DNA of 64,000 nucleotides from Alistipes sp. (GTDB lineage Bacteria; Bacteroidota; Bacteroidia; Bacteroidales; Rikenellaceae). Shown in pieces: positions 7,803 to 18,102 of the stretch. The first letter of the stretch is position 1. Each line of letters opens with the position of its first letter. Below the pieces are notes generated by a model, which was not told the origin of the DNA, did not search any database, and saw only the letters and a list, made by a program, of their open reading frames with translations. A program made the position numbers and the translations under genes. The DNA is taken from NCBI GenBank assembly GCA_022782405.1, contig JALFNK010000006.1:46790-110789 (forward strand), written 5' to 3'.

Positions 7803-8642
7803 ATGAAACGACTGCTGACCACCCTGCTTCTGGCCGCGGCGGCCTGGACTGCCCCGGCGCAGGGACGCATCGAAACCTTCACGCTCCGCAGCGACATCCT
7901 CGGATGCGAGAAAAGCTGCTCGGTCTATCTGCCCGAGGGCTATGACGACACGACGGACGACTATCCCGTGCTGTACCTGCTGCACGGCGCCAGCGGATAC
8001 CATGGCGACTGGGCCGAAAAGGGAAACATGGCCCGCATCACCGATGAGGCGATCGCCGCGGGCATGGCCCTGCCGATGGTCGTCGTGATGCCCGACGCCT
8101 CGGGAACAGGTCCCAACTATACGGGCGACCACATGGGCTATTTCAACGTCCCGGGCTGGGATTACGAACGCTTCTTCTTCGAGGAGTTCATGCCGGCCGT
8201 GGAGAAAAACTACCGCATCCGCGGCGACAAACGCCACCGCGCCATCTCGGGGCTCTCGATGGGCGGCGGCGGTACAGCCGTATATGCCCTGCGCCATCCG
8301 GAACTCTTCTCGTCGGCCTGTCCGATGAGCGGACTGCTCGAATCGCACGGAGACCCCGACGAAAACGACTTCCGCCGCTCGGTGGCCGCCAACTCCCCCG
8401 TGGAGATGGTCCGCGACCTCACTCCGGAGCAGGCCGCCGCACAGCGCACCGTACGCTGGTGGGTCGATTGCGGAGACGACGACTTCCTGGTGATGGGCAA
8501 CATCCGCTTTTTCGAAGCCATGCGCGAAAAAGGGATTCCCCTGCAGTACCGCATGCGCGACGGAGGCCACACCTGGCGCTACTGGCAGACGGTTCTCAAC
8601 GACGTGCTCACCTTCGTATCGATCGGATTCGCCGAAGAGTAA
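7803..8642 (+). CDS. secreted alpha/beta-hydrolase esterase (esterase D / feruloyl-esterase type)
   Basis: 279 residues with a signal peptide (1-20, ending APAQG). The fold is that of the esterase D/XynZ C-terminal family: oxyanion region LYLLHGASGYHGDW, nucleophile elbow GLSMGGGG, an acid in DCGDDDFL and the catalytic His in DGGHTWRYW. Such enzymes cleave acetyl, feruloyl or other esters from glycans or small molecules; the substrate cannot be read here. It follows rlmI by 18 nt and ends at a strong shared terminator. There is no lipobox, so a periplasmic or secreted location is expected. Confidence 0.88.
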   Translation: MKRLLTTLLLAAAAWTAPAQGRIETFTLRSDILGCEKSCSVYLPEGYDDTTDDYPVLYLLHGASGYHGDWAEKGNMARITDEAIAAGMALPMVVVMPDASGTGPNYTGDHMGYFNVPGWDYERFFFEEFMPAVEKNYRIRGDKRHRAISGLSMGGGGTAVYALRHPELFSSACPMSGLLESHGDPDENDFRRSVAANSPVEMVRDLTPEQAAAQRTVRWWVDCGDDDFLVMGNIRFFEAMREKGIPLQYRMRDGGHTWRYWQTVLNDVLTFVSIGFAEE

Positions 8643-8663
8643 CCGACAGCCTTCCTGCAACGA

Positions 8664-8699
8664 AAAGCGCCGCTCTCCCTCGTGAGAGCGGCGCTTTTT
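8664..8699. terminator. bidirectional terminator between esterase and yidC
   Basis: A 15-bp perfect stem (8664-8678 with 8685-8699; arm AAAAGCGCCGCTCTC) with A-run and T-run flanks, placed between convergent genes. It can terminate both transcripts. Confidence 0.85.
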
Positions 8700-8721
8700 C
8701 CATACCTTGCAGCCGAAGCAT

Positions 8722-10659
8722 TCAGCGCTTCTTCGGCGTATTGCCTTTCGCGCGCTGCATGGCCTCCTGCTGCCGCATGAGCTCCTCGTAGCGCTGCTGG
8801 AACTTCGACTTCTTGCCCTTCGACTTTCGGGCCGCATTGGCCTGCATGATCGCCTGGATCTTCGAATCGTCCACCATGCGGCGGATTACGAGCGTCTGAC
8901 CGATCGTCAGCAGGTTCGAGAGCAGGTAGTAGTAGCAAAGACCGCTGGCGTAGCTGTTGAACCACAGCAGAAGCAGCACGGGCATCATGTAGACCATCAT
9001 GAACTTCATGCCGGGAACCTGCTGCTGCGTCGAGGCAGTCTGCTGGTAGTTGTAATACGAGTAGAAGAACATCGAGGCCGCCATCAACAGGGCAAAGAGG
9101 CTGATGTGGTCCCCGTAGAAGGGAATCGAGAAGGGCAGGTTCAATACGCTGTCGTACGACGAGAGGTCATCGGCCCACAGGAACGATTGGTCGCGCAACT
9201 CGATCGAGGCAGGGAAGAAGCGGAAGACGGCAATCAGGATCGGCATCTGGATCAGCAACGGAATACATCCGCCCATGGGGTTGATGCCCGCCTTCTTGTA
9301 GAGCTCCATCGTGGCCTGCTGGCGCTTCATGGCATCCTCCTGCTTGGGGTACTTCTTGGCCAACTCATCGACCTGCGGCTTGATCAGACGCATCTTGGCC
9401 ATCGAGACATAGCTCTTGTAGGTCATGGGCGAGATGATCAGGCGGATCAGCACCGCGAGGATCAGGATGACGATACCGAAGCTCGGGATGTAGTTCCGCA
9501 GGAAATCGAAGACCGGAATGACAAACCAGCGGTTCACCCAGCCGAAGATACCCCAGCCCAGCGGGATCAGACGCTCCATGCGCAGGTCGTCTTCGGCAAG
9601 ACTCACCTTCTTGAGAATCGAATATTTGTTCGGACCGAAATAGAAGGCGAAGTCATACCCCTGTGTCGCGGCGTCATAGGGAACGGTCATCCGGGCCGTG
9701 AAATCCTTGACATAGCCCGAGCCGGGCCGGGCCGTCGTGAAACCGAGGTCGGCATAGGAGATGTTGTGTTGCGGGGCAATGAAGACCGATGAGAAGAACT
9801 GCTGTTTGAAGGCCACCCAGTCGAGCGACGAGGTAATCTGCTTCGACTTCGACTCCTCGCTCATGCCCAGCTCCTCGATGGCACGCTCTCCGGGGAAGCG
9901 ATAGGCCACCGTGGTATACATATTCTCGTTCTTGAAGCCCTTTTCGTTCTGGTAGGAGGTATTCGACCACTCGATGCCGATCTGTGTCTGGTTGGCCATT
10001 TCGCGGGCCATGTTCACCAGACGGACGTCGAAATCCACGAGGTAGTCGCGCTCGGGAGCCGCCGTGTTGTGGATCGTATAGCGGTATTCGAGGCACGCAT
10101 CCCCGGAAACGGGAAGCCGCATGACCACGATGCGGCTGCCATCGGCAGCGGTCTCGACGGGAGCCGCCTCGAAGACGTAGTCGAGCGTATTGACATCGAC
10201 GTTGTTGAGCCCGTTTTTCACATAAAAGGTCATTCCGAAGCGGGCCGTAGCCGGGTCCATCATCTCGACAGGATGCTGCTCCTCGCCGCGGGGGGCATAG
10301 CGGTCGTACTCCTTGAGCGTTGCGCCGACGATCTGACCGCCGCGCGTCGAGAAACGGAGCGACAGCACGTCGTTCTCCACGGTAAACTCCTCGGCCGCAG
10401 CCTCCCGGGCTGCGACGAGTTCGGCACCCATTGCGGCGACTTGCTGCTCGCGGCGGGCTGCTACGGCAACCGAATCCGCCGGTGCGAATGCCACGGAATC
10501 GGGCTCGACAACGGGCTGTGCTGCTGCCAGCGAATCCTGGTAGGCCTGCCAGGCGGCCATCTCCTGCTGGTATTTCTCCTGTTCCTTCGTATTGAGGTAG
10601 GCGAAGCCCAAAAAGAGCACGGCGACTACGACAATACCTATGATCGATTTTTTATCCAT
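8722..10659 (-). CDS. yidC: membrane protein insertase YidC
   Basis: 645 residues. An N-terminal signal-anchor (4-22), a long periplasmic domain (about 30-370) and the conserved Oxa1/YidC core with about five membrane segments: the first of the core in SFGIVILILAVLIRLIIS followed by PMTYKSYVSMAKM, then GGCIPLLIQMPILIAVFRFF, SLFALLMAASMFFYSYY and FMMVYMMPVLLLLWF. The tail is basic (KSKGKKSKFQQRYEEL), as expected for ribosome contact. It inserts and folds inner-membrane proteins with or without SecYEG. It lies last in the DUF349-pyrG-yidC run, 52 nt after pyrG. Confidence 0.96.
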   Translation of the reverse strand: MDKKSIIGIVVVAVLFLGFAYLNTKEQEKYQQEMAAWQAYQDSLAAAQPVVEPDSVAFAPADSVAVAARREQQVAAMGAELVAAREAAAEEFTVENDVLSLRFSTRGGQIVGATLKEYDRYAPRGEEQHPVEMMDPATARFGMTFYVKNGLNNVDVNTLDYVFEAAPVETAADGSRIVVMRLPVSGDACLEYRYTIHNTAAPERDYLVDFDVRLVNMAREMANQTQIGIEWSNTSYQNEKGFKNENMYTTVAYRFPGERAIEELGMSEESKSKQITSSLDWVAFKQQFFSSVFIAPQHNISYADLGFTTARPGSGYVKDFTARMTVPYDAATQGYDFAFYFGPNKYSILKKVSLAEDDLRMERLIPLGWGIFGWVNRWFVIPVFDFLRNYIPSFGIVILILAVLIRLIISPMTYKSYVSMAKMRLIKPQVDELAKKYPKQEDAMKRQQATMELYKKAGINPMGGCIPLLIQMPILIAVFRFFPASIELRDQSFLWADDLSSYDSVLNLPFSIPFYGDHISLFALLMAASMFFYSYYNYQQTASTQQQVPGMKFMMVYMMPVLLLLWFNSYASGLCYYYLLSNLLTIGQTLVIRRMVDDSKIQAIMQANAARKSKGKKSKFQQRYEELMRQQEAMQRAKGNTPKKR

Positions 10660-10703
10660 CTATCTGTGTTTCGTCTCTTTTTTCTATCTGCTTTTTCTAT
10701 CTG
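10660..10703 (-). repeat. short direct repeats in the pyrG-yidC gap
   Basis: The heptamer CAGATAG (minus strand) occurs three times. Two copies belong to a 12-13-nt direct repeat (CAGATAGAAAAAG and CAGATAGAAAAAA). The repeat is A-rich and just upstream of the yidC start, so it may simply be a translation-initiation-rich leader formed by duplication. Confidence 0.5.
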
Positions 10704-10711
10704 CAGGATGA

Positions 10712-12331
<1,620 letters not shown>

Positions 12332-12382
12332 TTGTTCTGTCTGTATATTGTTTCTGTTTCTGTGTCCTTCAAACCATGCGCA

Positions 12383-14524
12383 TCAGGCTTTCTCCTGATC
12401 CGGAGCCGGTTCCGACTCGTTCTGCTGACGGTCGATGAGCTTCACCTTTTCGATCGTTGCGGCCATCTCCTCGCGGGCCCGGTCGATCTTCGAACGGACC
12501 TCGGCCACGAGCGCTTCGGCATTCTTCGACCTGGCGAAGAAGCCGATATTGTTCTCCAGCAGGGCTATTTCCTGCTCAAGCTGACGGACCTTGTTGTAGA
12601 GCCGGTCGCGCTCCGTACGCAGACGCCGGTCGCCCGAAGCCTTGAGTGAGGAGACCTTCTCCCGGAAACGGTTCATCGAACGGTCGCGCTCCGAACCGCG
12701 CAGGGTCGCGAAGAGCGCATCGACGGCCTCCTTGTATCTTTTCTGGATCGATTCCTTCTGCTTGATGGGCACGAACCCTATTTCGCCCCAGCGGCGCTGG
12801 AAATCCTTGATGACTTCGTAACCGCCCGCCCGTACGTCGGCCGCAGCCATCTCGTCAAGCAGGGCCAGCTTCCGCTGCAGATTTGCCTCATGCTCGGAGT
12901 CCACCCCGGCAAAATGGGCGCTCTTCCGCTCGAAGAAGCGGTCGCAGGCAGCGCGAAAACGCTTCCAAACCGCATCCGAATGGCGGCGCGACACGGCACC
13001 GATCTGCTTCCAGCGGGCCTGAAGCGCAATCAGCTCATCCGTAGCCTTCTTCCACTCCTCGCTGTTCGACAGCGATTCGGCGGCCTCGCACAGCTCGGTC
13101 TTGAGCTGCAGGTTGTGTTCCATCTCGGTCTTGACACCCGCATAGAACTGGCGTTTGGCCTCGAAGAAACGGTCGCAGGCGGCACGGAAGCGTTCATAGA
13201 TGCGGTTGTTGTCCTTCTTGGGGGCGAACCCGATGGTCTTCCACGTCTTCTGGATCTCGAGCAGCTTCTCGCTCGCCCGGTTCCACTCCTTGCGCGTGGT
13301 GAACGGCTGCGCGGCCAACTCCTCGGTCGTCTCGCAAAGGCCCGTCTTGAGTTCCAGGTTGCGGACCTGTTCGGCCTTCAGCGCCTCGAAATACTCCTGG
13401 TGCTGCTTGTTGATCCGGCTCGAAGCCGCCTTGAAACGTTCCCAGAGCGGCTCCTTGTATTCATTGGCCACGGGACCCGTCTCGCGCCACTCGTCGTGGA
13501 GTTTCTGCAACTTGTGGAACGCCTCCACCACCGAAGGCTCCAGCACCAGCGCCTCGGCCTGCTCGCAGAGCGCGACCTTCGCCTCGTAGTTCTTCTTCAG
13601 ATCGAGGTCCCGGAGCTCCTTGTTGATCTTGATGAAATTATAAAAGTTCTCGACATGCAGGTTGTACGTCTCCCAAAGGTCCTTGACCTGCGCCTGGGGA
13701 ACGGGGCCCGTCTCCTTCCAGCGCTGCTGCAACTCGCGGAACTTCGTGAAGGTATGGTTCAGCGTCTCGTCGGAATTGACCAGCTCCTTGAGCTCCTCGA
13801 TAATCTCCAGTTTCGTGGCGAGGTTCTGCTCCTTCTCGGCCTCGAGTCCGGCGATGAACTCATCACGGCGGCGGCGGTACTCCTTGAAGAGCTCCTTGAG
13901 ACGCACCTCGGCATCATCGACCGAAGGCGTGAAATCCTCCTCGGCACCACCCTCCTCGATGAAACGGCGGCGGGCGGCGTCCACCTCGGCACGGCGCAGC
14001 CGGTAAAAGGCGATCTTCAGCGCCTCGACATCGCGCCGCAGCGACTGGACGGGCTGCTCCTCGAGCATGCGGGCAAAGAGCGCGAGCAACTCCTCCTTGT
14101 TCTTGCCGGCGAACCTGTCCTCATCCGAAAGAGTTTCGGCGGCCCGGTGTTCGGCAGCCTCCTCCTCATCGGTGGCCTCTCCCAGTTCAAGGCCGGCGTT
14201 CTGCGCAGCCAACGCGGCATCCTCCTCCGAGAAATCGACCTGCGCATCCACCGGAACCTCCTCCCCGGTATCGGAAAGGACCGGCTCGGCGACAGGCCGG
14301 ATGCGGGCCCGGCGGGGACGGGCCGCAGCCGTCGTCTCAACGGCGGATGCAGGGATTTCCGCCCCGGCAGCAGCCGGAGCTGCGGTCTCGACGGACGTTT
14401 CCGCCTCGACGGACGACTCGGGAGCAGCGGCGCACTCGGGGGCCGCGGGAACGACTTGCACATCTTCAGCCACGGGGCTGACATGCTCTTCGGAAGCAGA
14501 GAGGTTCGGTTTTTCAGTAGCCAT
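12383..14524 (-). CDS. DUF349 repeat protein
   Basis: 713 residues from the ATG at 14524; an upstream in-frame ATG at 14566 lies beyond the likely leader and is less plausible. Residues 1-130 are acidic and Ala/Glu/Pro-rich, probably disordered. From about 150 on there are five helical DUF349 units, recognisable by recurring W-K/R-E/Q-T/I-G-x-V/A (for example RWKETGPVPQ, EWRETGPVAN, TWKTIGFAPK, RWKQIGAVSR, RWGEIGFVPI). The end is a coiled coil (LYNKVRQLEQEIALLENN). The molecular function of the family is not established for Bacteroidetes. Its place ahead of pyrG and yidC suggests growth-linked expression. Confidence 0.85.
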   Translation of the reverse strand: MATEKPNLSASEEHVSPVAEDVQVVPAAPECAAAPESSVEAETSVETAAPAAAGAEIPASAVETTAAARPRRARIRPVAEPVLSDTGEEVPVDAQVDFSEEDAALAAQNAGLELGEATDEEEAAEHRAAETLSDEDRFAGKNKEELLALFARMLEEQPVQSLRRDVEALKIAFYRLRRAEVDAARRRFIEEGGAEEDFTPSVDDAEVRLKELFKEYRRRRDEFIAGLEAEKEQNLATKLEIIEELKELVNSDETLNHTFTKFRELQQRWKETGPVPQAQVKDLWETYNLHVENFYNFIKINKELRDLDLKKNYEAKVALCEQAEALVLEPSVVEAFHKLQKLHDEWRETGPVANEYKEPLWERFKAASSRINKQHQEYFEALKAEQVRNLELKTGLCETTEELAAQPFTTRKEWNRASEKLLEIQKTWKTIGFAPKKDNNRIYERFRAACDRFFEAKRQFYAGVKTEMEHNLQLKTELCEAAESLSNSEEWKKATDELIALQARWKQIGAVSRRHSDAVWKRFRAACDRFFERKSAHFAGVDSEHEANLQRKLALLDEMAAADVRAGGYEVIKDFQRRWGEIGFVPIKQKESIQKRYKEAVDALFATLRGSERDRSMNRFREKVSSLKASGDRRLRTERDRLYNKVRQLEQEIALLENNIGFFARSKNAEALVAEVRSKIDRAREEMAATIEKVKLIDRQQNESEPAPDQEKA

Positions 14525-14574
14525 TTCAGTATGTAATTTCGGATCCGCCGCAAAGCGGAGGTACATAAATCTCG

Positions 14575-14582
14575 CAAATATA
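14575..14582 (-). promoter_or_regulatory. -7 element of the DUF349-pyrG-yidC run
   Basis: TATATTTG on the minus strand matches TAnnTTTG, about 50 nt upstream of the ATG at 14524. Confidence 0.6.
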
Positions 14583-14625
14583 CTTATTTTTCCCGGGACA
14601 CGGAAGGTTTTAACGGGAAATTTCG

Positions 14626-14633
14626 TATCTTCG
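14626..14633 (+). promoter_or_regulatory. weak -7 element of the response-regulator gene
   Basis: TATCTTCG matches TAnnTTTG at all but one position, about 55 nt upstream of the ATG at 14689. Confidence 0.4.
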
Positions 14634-14688
14634 CAAAAGATAATCCGACACGGTCTCCACCCGCAGGAGCCCCGGACCGAAACAGCAC

Positions 14689-15363
14689 ATGACCTATCGC
14701 ATTCTGCTTGTGGACGACGAGGTCGATATCCTCGAGTTCATCCGCTACAACCTCGTCCGGGAAGGCTACGAGGTCTACACGGCCCAGGACGGCGCCGAGG
14801 CGCTCGAAAGGGCCGCGCAATACCGCCCCCATCTGATTCTGCTGGACATGATGATGCCCCGCATGGACGGGATCGAGACCTGCCGGGCCATACGCCGGAA
14901 CCCCGATCTGCGCCACACGATCATCGTCTTCCTCTCGGCGCTCGGAGAAGAGGAACAACAACTGGCCGGATTCGATGTCGGCGCAGACGACTACCTGACC
15001 AAACCCATCAAGATGAAGCTGCTCGTAAGCCGGATCCAGGCGATCCTCAAACGGATCGACAACACGGCGGAAAGCCCGGCTGCAGTCACCGGCAGCGGCA
15101 TCACCGTAGACGGCGAACGGCACACGGTATACTGCGACGGAAAGGAGATCTCGCTGCCCCGCAAGGAGTTCGCCCTGCTGGAACTGCTCGTACAGTCGCC
15201 CGGGAAACTCATTCCCAGAGAGGAGATCTACGCCCGGATCTGGGGGACGGGCGTCGTCGTAGGAGACCGCACCATCGATGTCCACATCCGCAAGCTGCGA
15301 CAAAAGATCGGCGAACAGCGCATCATCACGGTCAAAGGGGTCGGATACAAATACGAACCGTAA
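14689..15363 (+). CDS. OmpR/PhoB-type response regulator
   Basis: 224 residues. The receiver domain (1-120) has the acidic pocket in LLVDDEVDIL, the phospho-acceptor Asp in LILLDMMMPRMDG and the conserved Lys in DDYLTKPI. The C-terminal winged helix (about 130-224) shows LPRKEFALLELLVQSPG, VVGDRTIDVHIRKLRQKIG and VKGVGYKYEP. No histidine kinase is adjacent, so its sensor is unknown; it resembles the PhoB/RprY-type regulators of Bacteroidales. The next gene encodes a fluoride channel with its own promoter. Confidence 0.92.
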   Translation: MTYRILLVDDEVDILEFIRYNLVREGYEVYTAQDGAEALERAAQYRPHLILLDMMMPRMDGIETCRAIRRNPDLRHTIIVFLSALGEEEQQLAGFDVGADDYLTKPIKMKLLVSRIQAILKRIDNTAESPAAVTGSGITVDGERHTVYCDGKEISLPRKEFALLELLVQSPGKLIPREEIYARIWGTGVVVGDRTIDVHIRKLRQKIGEQRIITVKGVGYKYEP

Positions 15364-15449
15364 TCCCCGCTCGGGACTGGATGCCCCCGCACGACAAATT
15401 TTACGAAAAATCGGGCACGAATCATAACAATCCGTAATCATTTTTTCTT

Positions 15450-15457
15450 TAAATTTG
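15450..15457 (+). promoter_or_regulatory. -7 element of the fluoride channel gene
   Basis: TAAATTTG matches TAnnTTTG, 32 nt upstream of the ATG at 15490. The leader that follows is too short to hold a fluoride riboswitch. Confidence 0.6.
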
Positions 15458-15489
15458 CATATTATTTGAATTATACATATATTCAACTT

Positions 15490-15861
15490 ATGATTCGTGA
15501 ATTCATTGCCATCGGAATCGGCGGAGCTGCCGGAAGCATTGCCCGATACGCGCTCTCCTATGGATTGCTGGGCGGGTGCACGTTGTTCGGTTTTCCGGCA
15601 GGAACCTTCGCAGTCAATACCCTGGGATCACTGTTGATCGGCATCCTGCTCGAAGGTCTCTCCTCCACGGCTGCCGCATGGCTGCTCGTCATCGGATTCT
15701 GCGGAGGCTTCACGACCTTCTCGACCTTCTCGGCCGATACCGTAAGGTTGCTGCGGGCCGGAGATTACGGACCTGCTGCCGCCTACATGATTCTGAGTGT
15801 CGCCGTATGCCTCGCCTTTACGGCCGCAGGAATGTGGATCGGAAGTCATCTGAAGGCATAA
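15490..15861 (+). CDS. crcB: fluoride ion channel FluC/CrcB
   Basis: 123 residues with four membrane segments. Family signatures are GGAAGSIARYALSY, the pore Asn in FAVNTLGSLLIGIL and the Phe/Ser/Thr stretch GFCGGFTTFSTFS. It exports fluoride as an antiparallel dimer and protects from fluoride toxicity. The ATG at 15490 (MIREF) begins the first membrane helix; a start at 15466 would lie only 8 nt after the -7 element and is less likely. It may be partly co-transcribed with ackA 70 nt downstream. Confidence 0.92.
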   Translation: MIREFIAIGIGGAAGSIARYALSYGLLGGCTLFGFPAGTFAVNTLGSLLIGILLEGLSSTAAAWLLVIGFCGGFTTFSTFSADTVRLLRAGDYGPAAAYMILSVAVCLAFTAAGMWIGSHLKA

Positions 15862-15931
15862 GTCGGTTCCGCTTACAAGGGATACGGGAAAACGGAAAAA
15901 CAAAAAACTTAAAATTATAGATTGGAAAATT

Positions 15932-17134
15932 ATGGTTATTCTGGTATTGAACTGCGGATCGTCGTCGATCAAGTATCAGGTCATCGACATGGAGGCCGCA
16001 TCGAGCAAACTGCTCGCTAAGGGAATCGTGGAACGTATCGGACTCGCCGAAGGCGACCTGGTGCACAAGCCCGTAGGCAAAGAGCCCTTCGAGCTGCGCC
16101 AACCCATCCCCGACCACACGACAGGCATACGACTCGTGCTCGATGCCCTGACCGACCCGAAGCACGGCGTGATCCGCTCGCTCGACGAGGTGAAGGCCGT
16201 CGGACACCGCGTGGCACACGGCGGCGAATACTTCCCCTCGAGCTGCATCGTTACCGATGAGGTCAAGGAGAAGATCCGCTCGCTGTTCGAAATCGCCCCG
16301 CTGCACAACCCCGCCAACCTCGAGGGTGTGCTCTCGATCGAAAAGGTGCTCCCGGGTGTGCCGCAGGTTACGGTGTTCGACACCTCGTTCCACCAGACCA
16401 TCCCCGCCGTGAACTACCTCTACGCCCTGCCCTACGCCTACTACGAGAAGTATCGCGTACGCAAATACGGATTCCACGGAACGAGCCACCGCTATGTAGC
16501 CCGTGTCGGTGCCCGTTTGGCAGGCCTCGACTTCGAAAACGCGAAGATCATCACCTGCCACATCGGAAACGGCGCATCGGTTACGGCCGTGCTCAACGGA
16601 AAGTCGTTCGACACCTCGATGGGCTTCTCGCCCCTGGACGGTCTGGTCATGGGAACCCGCTGCGGACAGGTCGATGCCAGCGCCATCACCTTCATCGGTG
16701 AAAAGGAGGGCATGAGCTATGCCGAACTCAACAACATGATGAACAAGAAGTCGGGCGTGCTCGGACTGACCGACCTATCGAGCGACATGCGCGACATCGA
16801 CCGCGCCTACGACGAGGGCAACCCGCGCGCCATCATCGCCCGCGACATGCACTACCGCCGCATCAAGAAGTTTGTCGGCGAATATGCCGCCGAGATGGGA
16901 GGCGTCGATCTGATCGTCTTCACGGGCGGTGTCGGCGAAAACTCATCCGAAATGCGCGAATATGTATGTTCGGGACTGGAGTTCATGGGTGTGGAATTCG
17001 ACAAGGAGGCCAACCGCGGCGCCCGCGGCGTGGACAAGATCCTCTCGAAGCCCGAATCGCGTGTCAAGGTAGCCATGATCGCCACCGACGAGGAGCTGAT
17101 GATTGCCACGGACACCTACAATCTGGTTAAATAA
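15932..17134 (+). CDS. ackA: acetate kinase
   Basis: 400 residues, the normal length. Signatures: VLNCGSSSIKYQVID at the N-terminus, VFDTSFHQTIPA, YGFHGTSHRYVA, CHIGNGASV and the long loop DTSMGFSPLDGLVMGTRCG. It interconverts acetyl phosphate plus ADP with acetate plus ATP. It is followed at 21 nt by ptb and then buk, so acyl-phosphate kinases for two chain lengths are grouped. The usual partner, phosphotransacetylase Pta, is not in the window. Confidence 0.96.
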   Translation: MVILVLNCGSSSIKYQVIDMEAASSKLLAKGIVERIGLAEGDLVHKPVGKEPFELRQPIPDHTTGIRLVLDALTDPKHGVIRSLDEVKAVGHRVAHGGEYFPSSCIVTDEVKEKIRSLFEIAPLHNPANLEGVLSIEKVLPGVPQVTVFDTSFHQTIPAVNYLYALPYAYYEKYRVRKYGFHGTSHRYVARVGARLAGLDFENAKIITCHIGNGASVTAVLNGKSFDTSMGFSPLDGLVMGTRCGQVDASAITFIGEKEGMSYAELNNMMNKKSGVLGLTDLSSDMRDIDRAYDEGNPRAIIARDMHYRRIKKFVGEYAAEMGGVDLIVFTGGVGENSSEMREYVCSGLEFMGVEFDKEANRGARGVDKILSKPESRVKVAMIATDEELMIATDTYNLVK

Positions 17135-17155
17135 ACACTTAAAATTCATAAAATT

Positions 17156-18061
17156 ATGATTCAACATCTCACGGAGATCGTCGAAGAGGCGAGAAAGAGA
17201 GGCAGAAAACGTCTGGCCGTAGCCTACGGACAGGATTCGCATACGCTGGAGGCTGTTTACGAGGCCTACAAAGAAGGGCTGGTCGAGCCGACGCTCTACG
17301 GCGACAAGAAGATCATCGAACAGGTCTGCGCCGAAAGCGGCATCGATCTGAAAGCCTTCAACATCGTGGACGAACCCAACGACGTGAAGTGCGTGCAGCA
17401 GGCCGTAGCCGCCGTGGTGGCCGGAAATGCCGACGTGCTGATGAAGGGTCTCGTATCGACCGACAAGTACATGCGCGGCATCCTGAACAAGGAGGCCGGG
17501 CTGTTCCCCCCGAAGGGCGTATTGAGCCACGTTTCGATCGTCGAGATGCCCTGCTACCACAAATTGCTCGTCATCTCCGACGTGGCGGTCATTCCCCTGC
17601 CCGACTTCAAGCAGAAGACCGTACAGATCGGATACCTCGCACGCACGGCCAACCTGCTCGGCATCAAAACGCCGAAAATCGCCTGCATCGCACCCTCGGA
17701 ACAGTTGCTGCCGAACGTCATTTCCTCGACCGAAGGGGCTCTACTCGCCAAAATGGCCGACCGCGGCCAGTTGGGCGACGTCATCGTGGACGGTCCGCTG
17801 TCGCTCGACGTAGCCCTCTACAAGGAGGTCGCCGAGCATAAGAAGGTGAAGGGATCGTCCGTGGCCGGAGATCCCGACTGTCTGCTCTTCCCGAACCTCG
17901 AGTCGGCAAACGTGTTCTTCAAGTCGGTAACGCACCTCTGCGGTGGTGAGCTGGCCGCCATGGTCATGGGCACGAAGGTTCCCTGCGTACTCACCTCGCG
18001 CGGAGATACCAGCAAAACAAAACTCTTCTCGATCGCACTGGCCTGCCTCGCCGCAAAATAA
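17156..18061 (+). CDS. ptb: phosphate acyltransferase, phosphate butyryltransferase type
   Basis: 301 residues of the phosphate acetyl/butyryl-transferase fold, in the shorter Ptb class and without the long Pta N-terminus. Recognisable stretches are RLAVAYGQDSHTLEAV, NADVLMKGLVSTDKYMRGIL, GVLSHVSIVEMP and VIVDGPLSLDVALYKEVAEHK, plus the C-terminal PNLESANVFFK. It exchanges CoA and phosphate on butyryl-CoA or branched-chain acyl-CoA. Its location between ackA and buk supports the Ptb-Buk pair; the chain length used is not visible. Confidence 0.9.
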   Translation: MIQHLTEIVEEARKRGRKRLAVAYGQDSHTLEAVYEAYKEGLVEPTLYGDKKIIEQVCAESGIDLKAFNIVDEPNDVKCVQQAVAAVVAGNADVLMKGLVSTDKYMRGILNKEAGLFPPKGVLSHVSIVEMPCYHKLLVISDVAVIPLPDFKQKTVQIGYLARTANLLGIKTPKIACIAPSEQLLPNVISSTEGALLAKMADRGQLGDVIVDGPLSLDVALYKEVAEHKKVKGSSVAGDPDCLLFPNLESANVFFKSVTHLCGGELAAMVMGTKVPCVLTSRGDTSKTKLFSIALACLAAK

Positions 18062-18102
18062 CGGCTGCGATTCGACGGATACCAACCCGAACCGAGAACC
18101 TT

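Noticed and set aside
15364..15489. A fluoride riboswitch before crcB
   Set aside because: The -7 element at 15450-15457 leaves a leader of under 30 nt, and I saw no riboswitch-like pseudoknot pattern.
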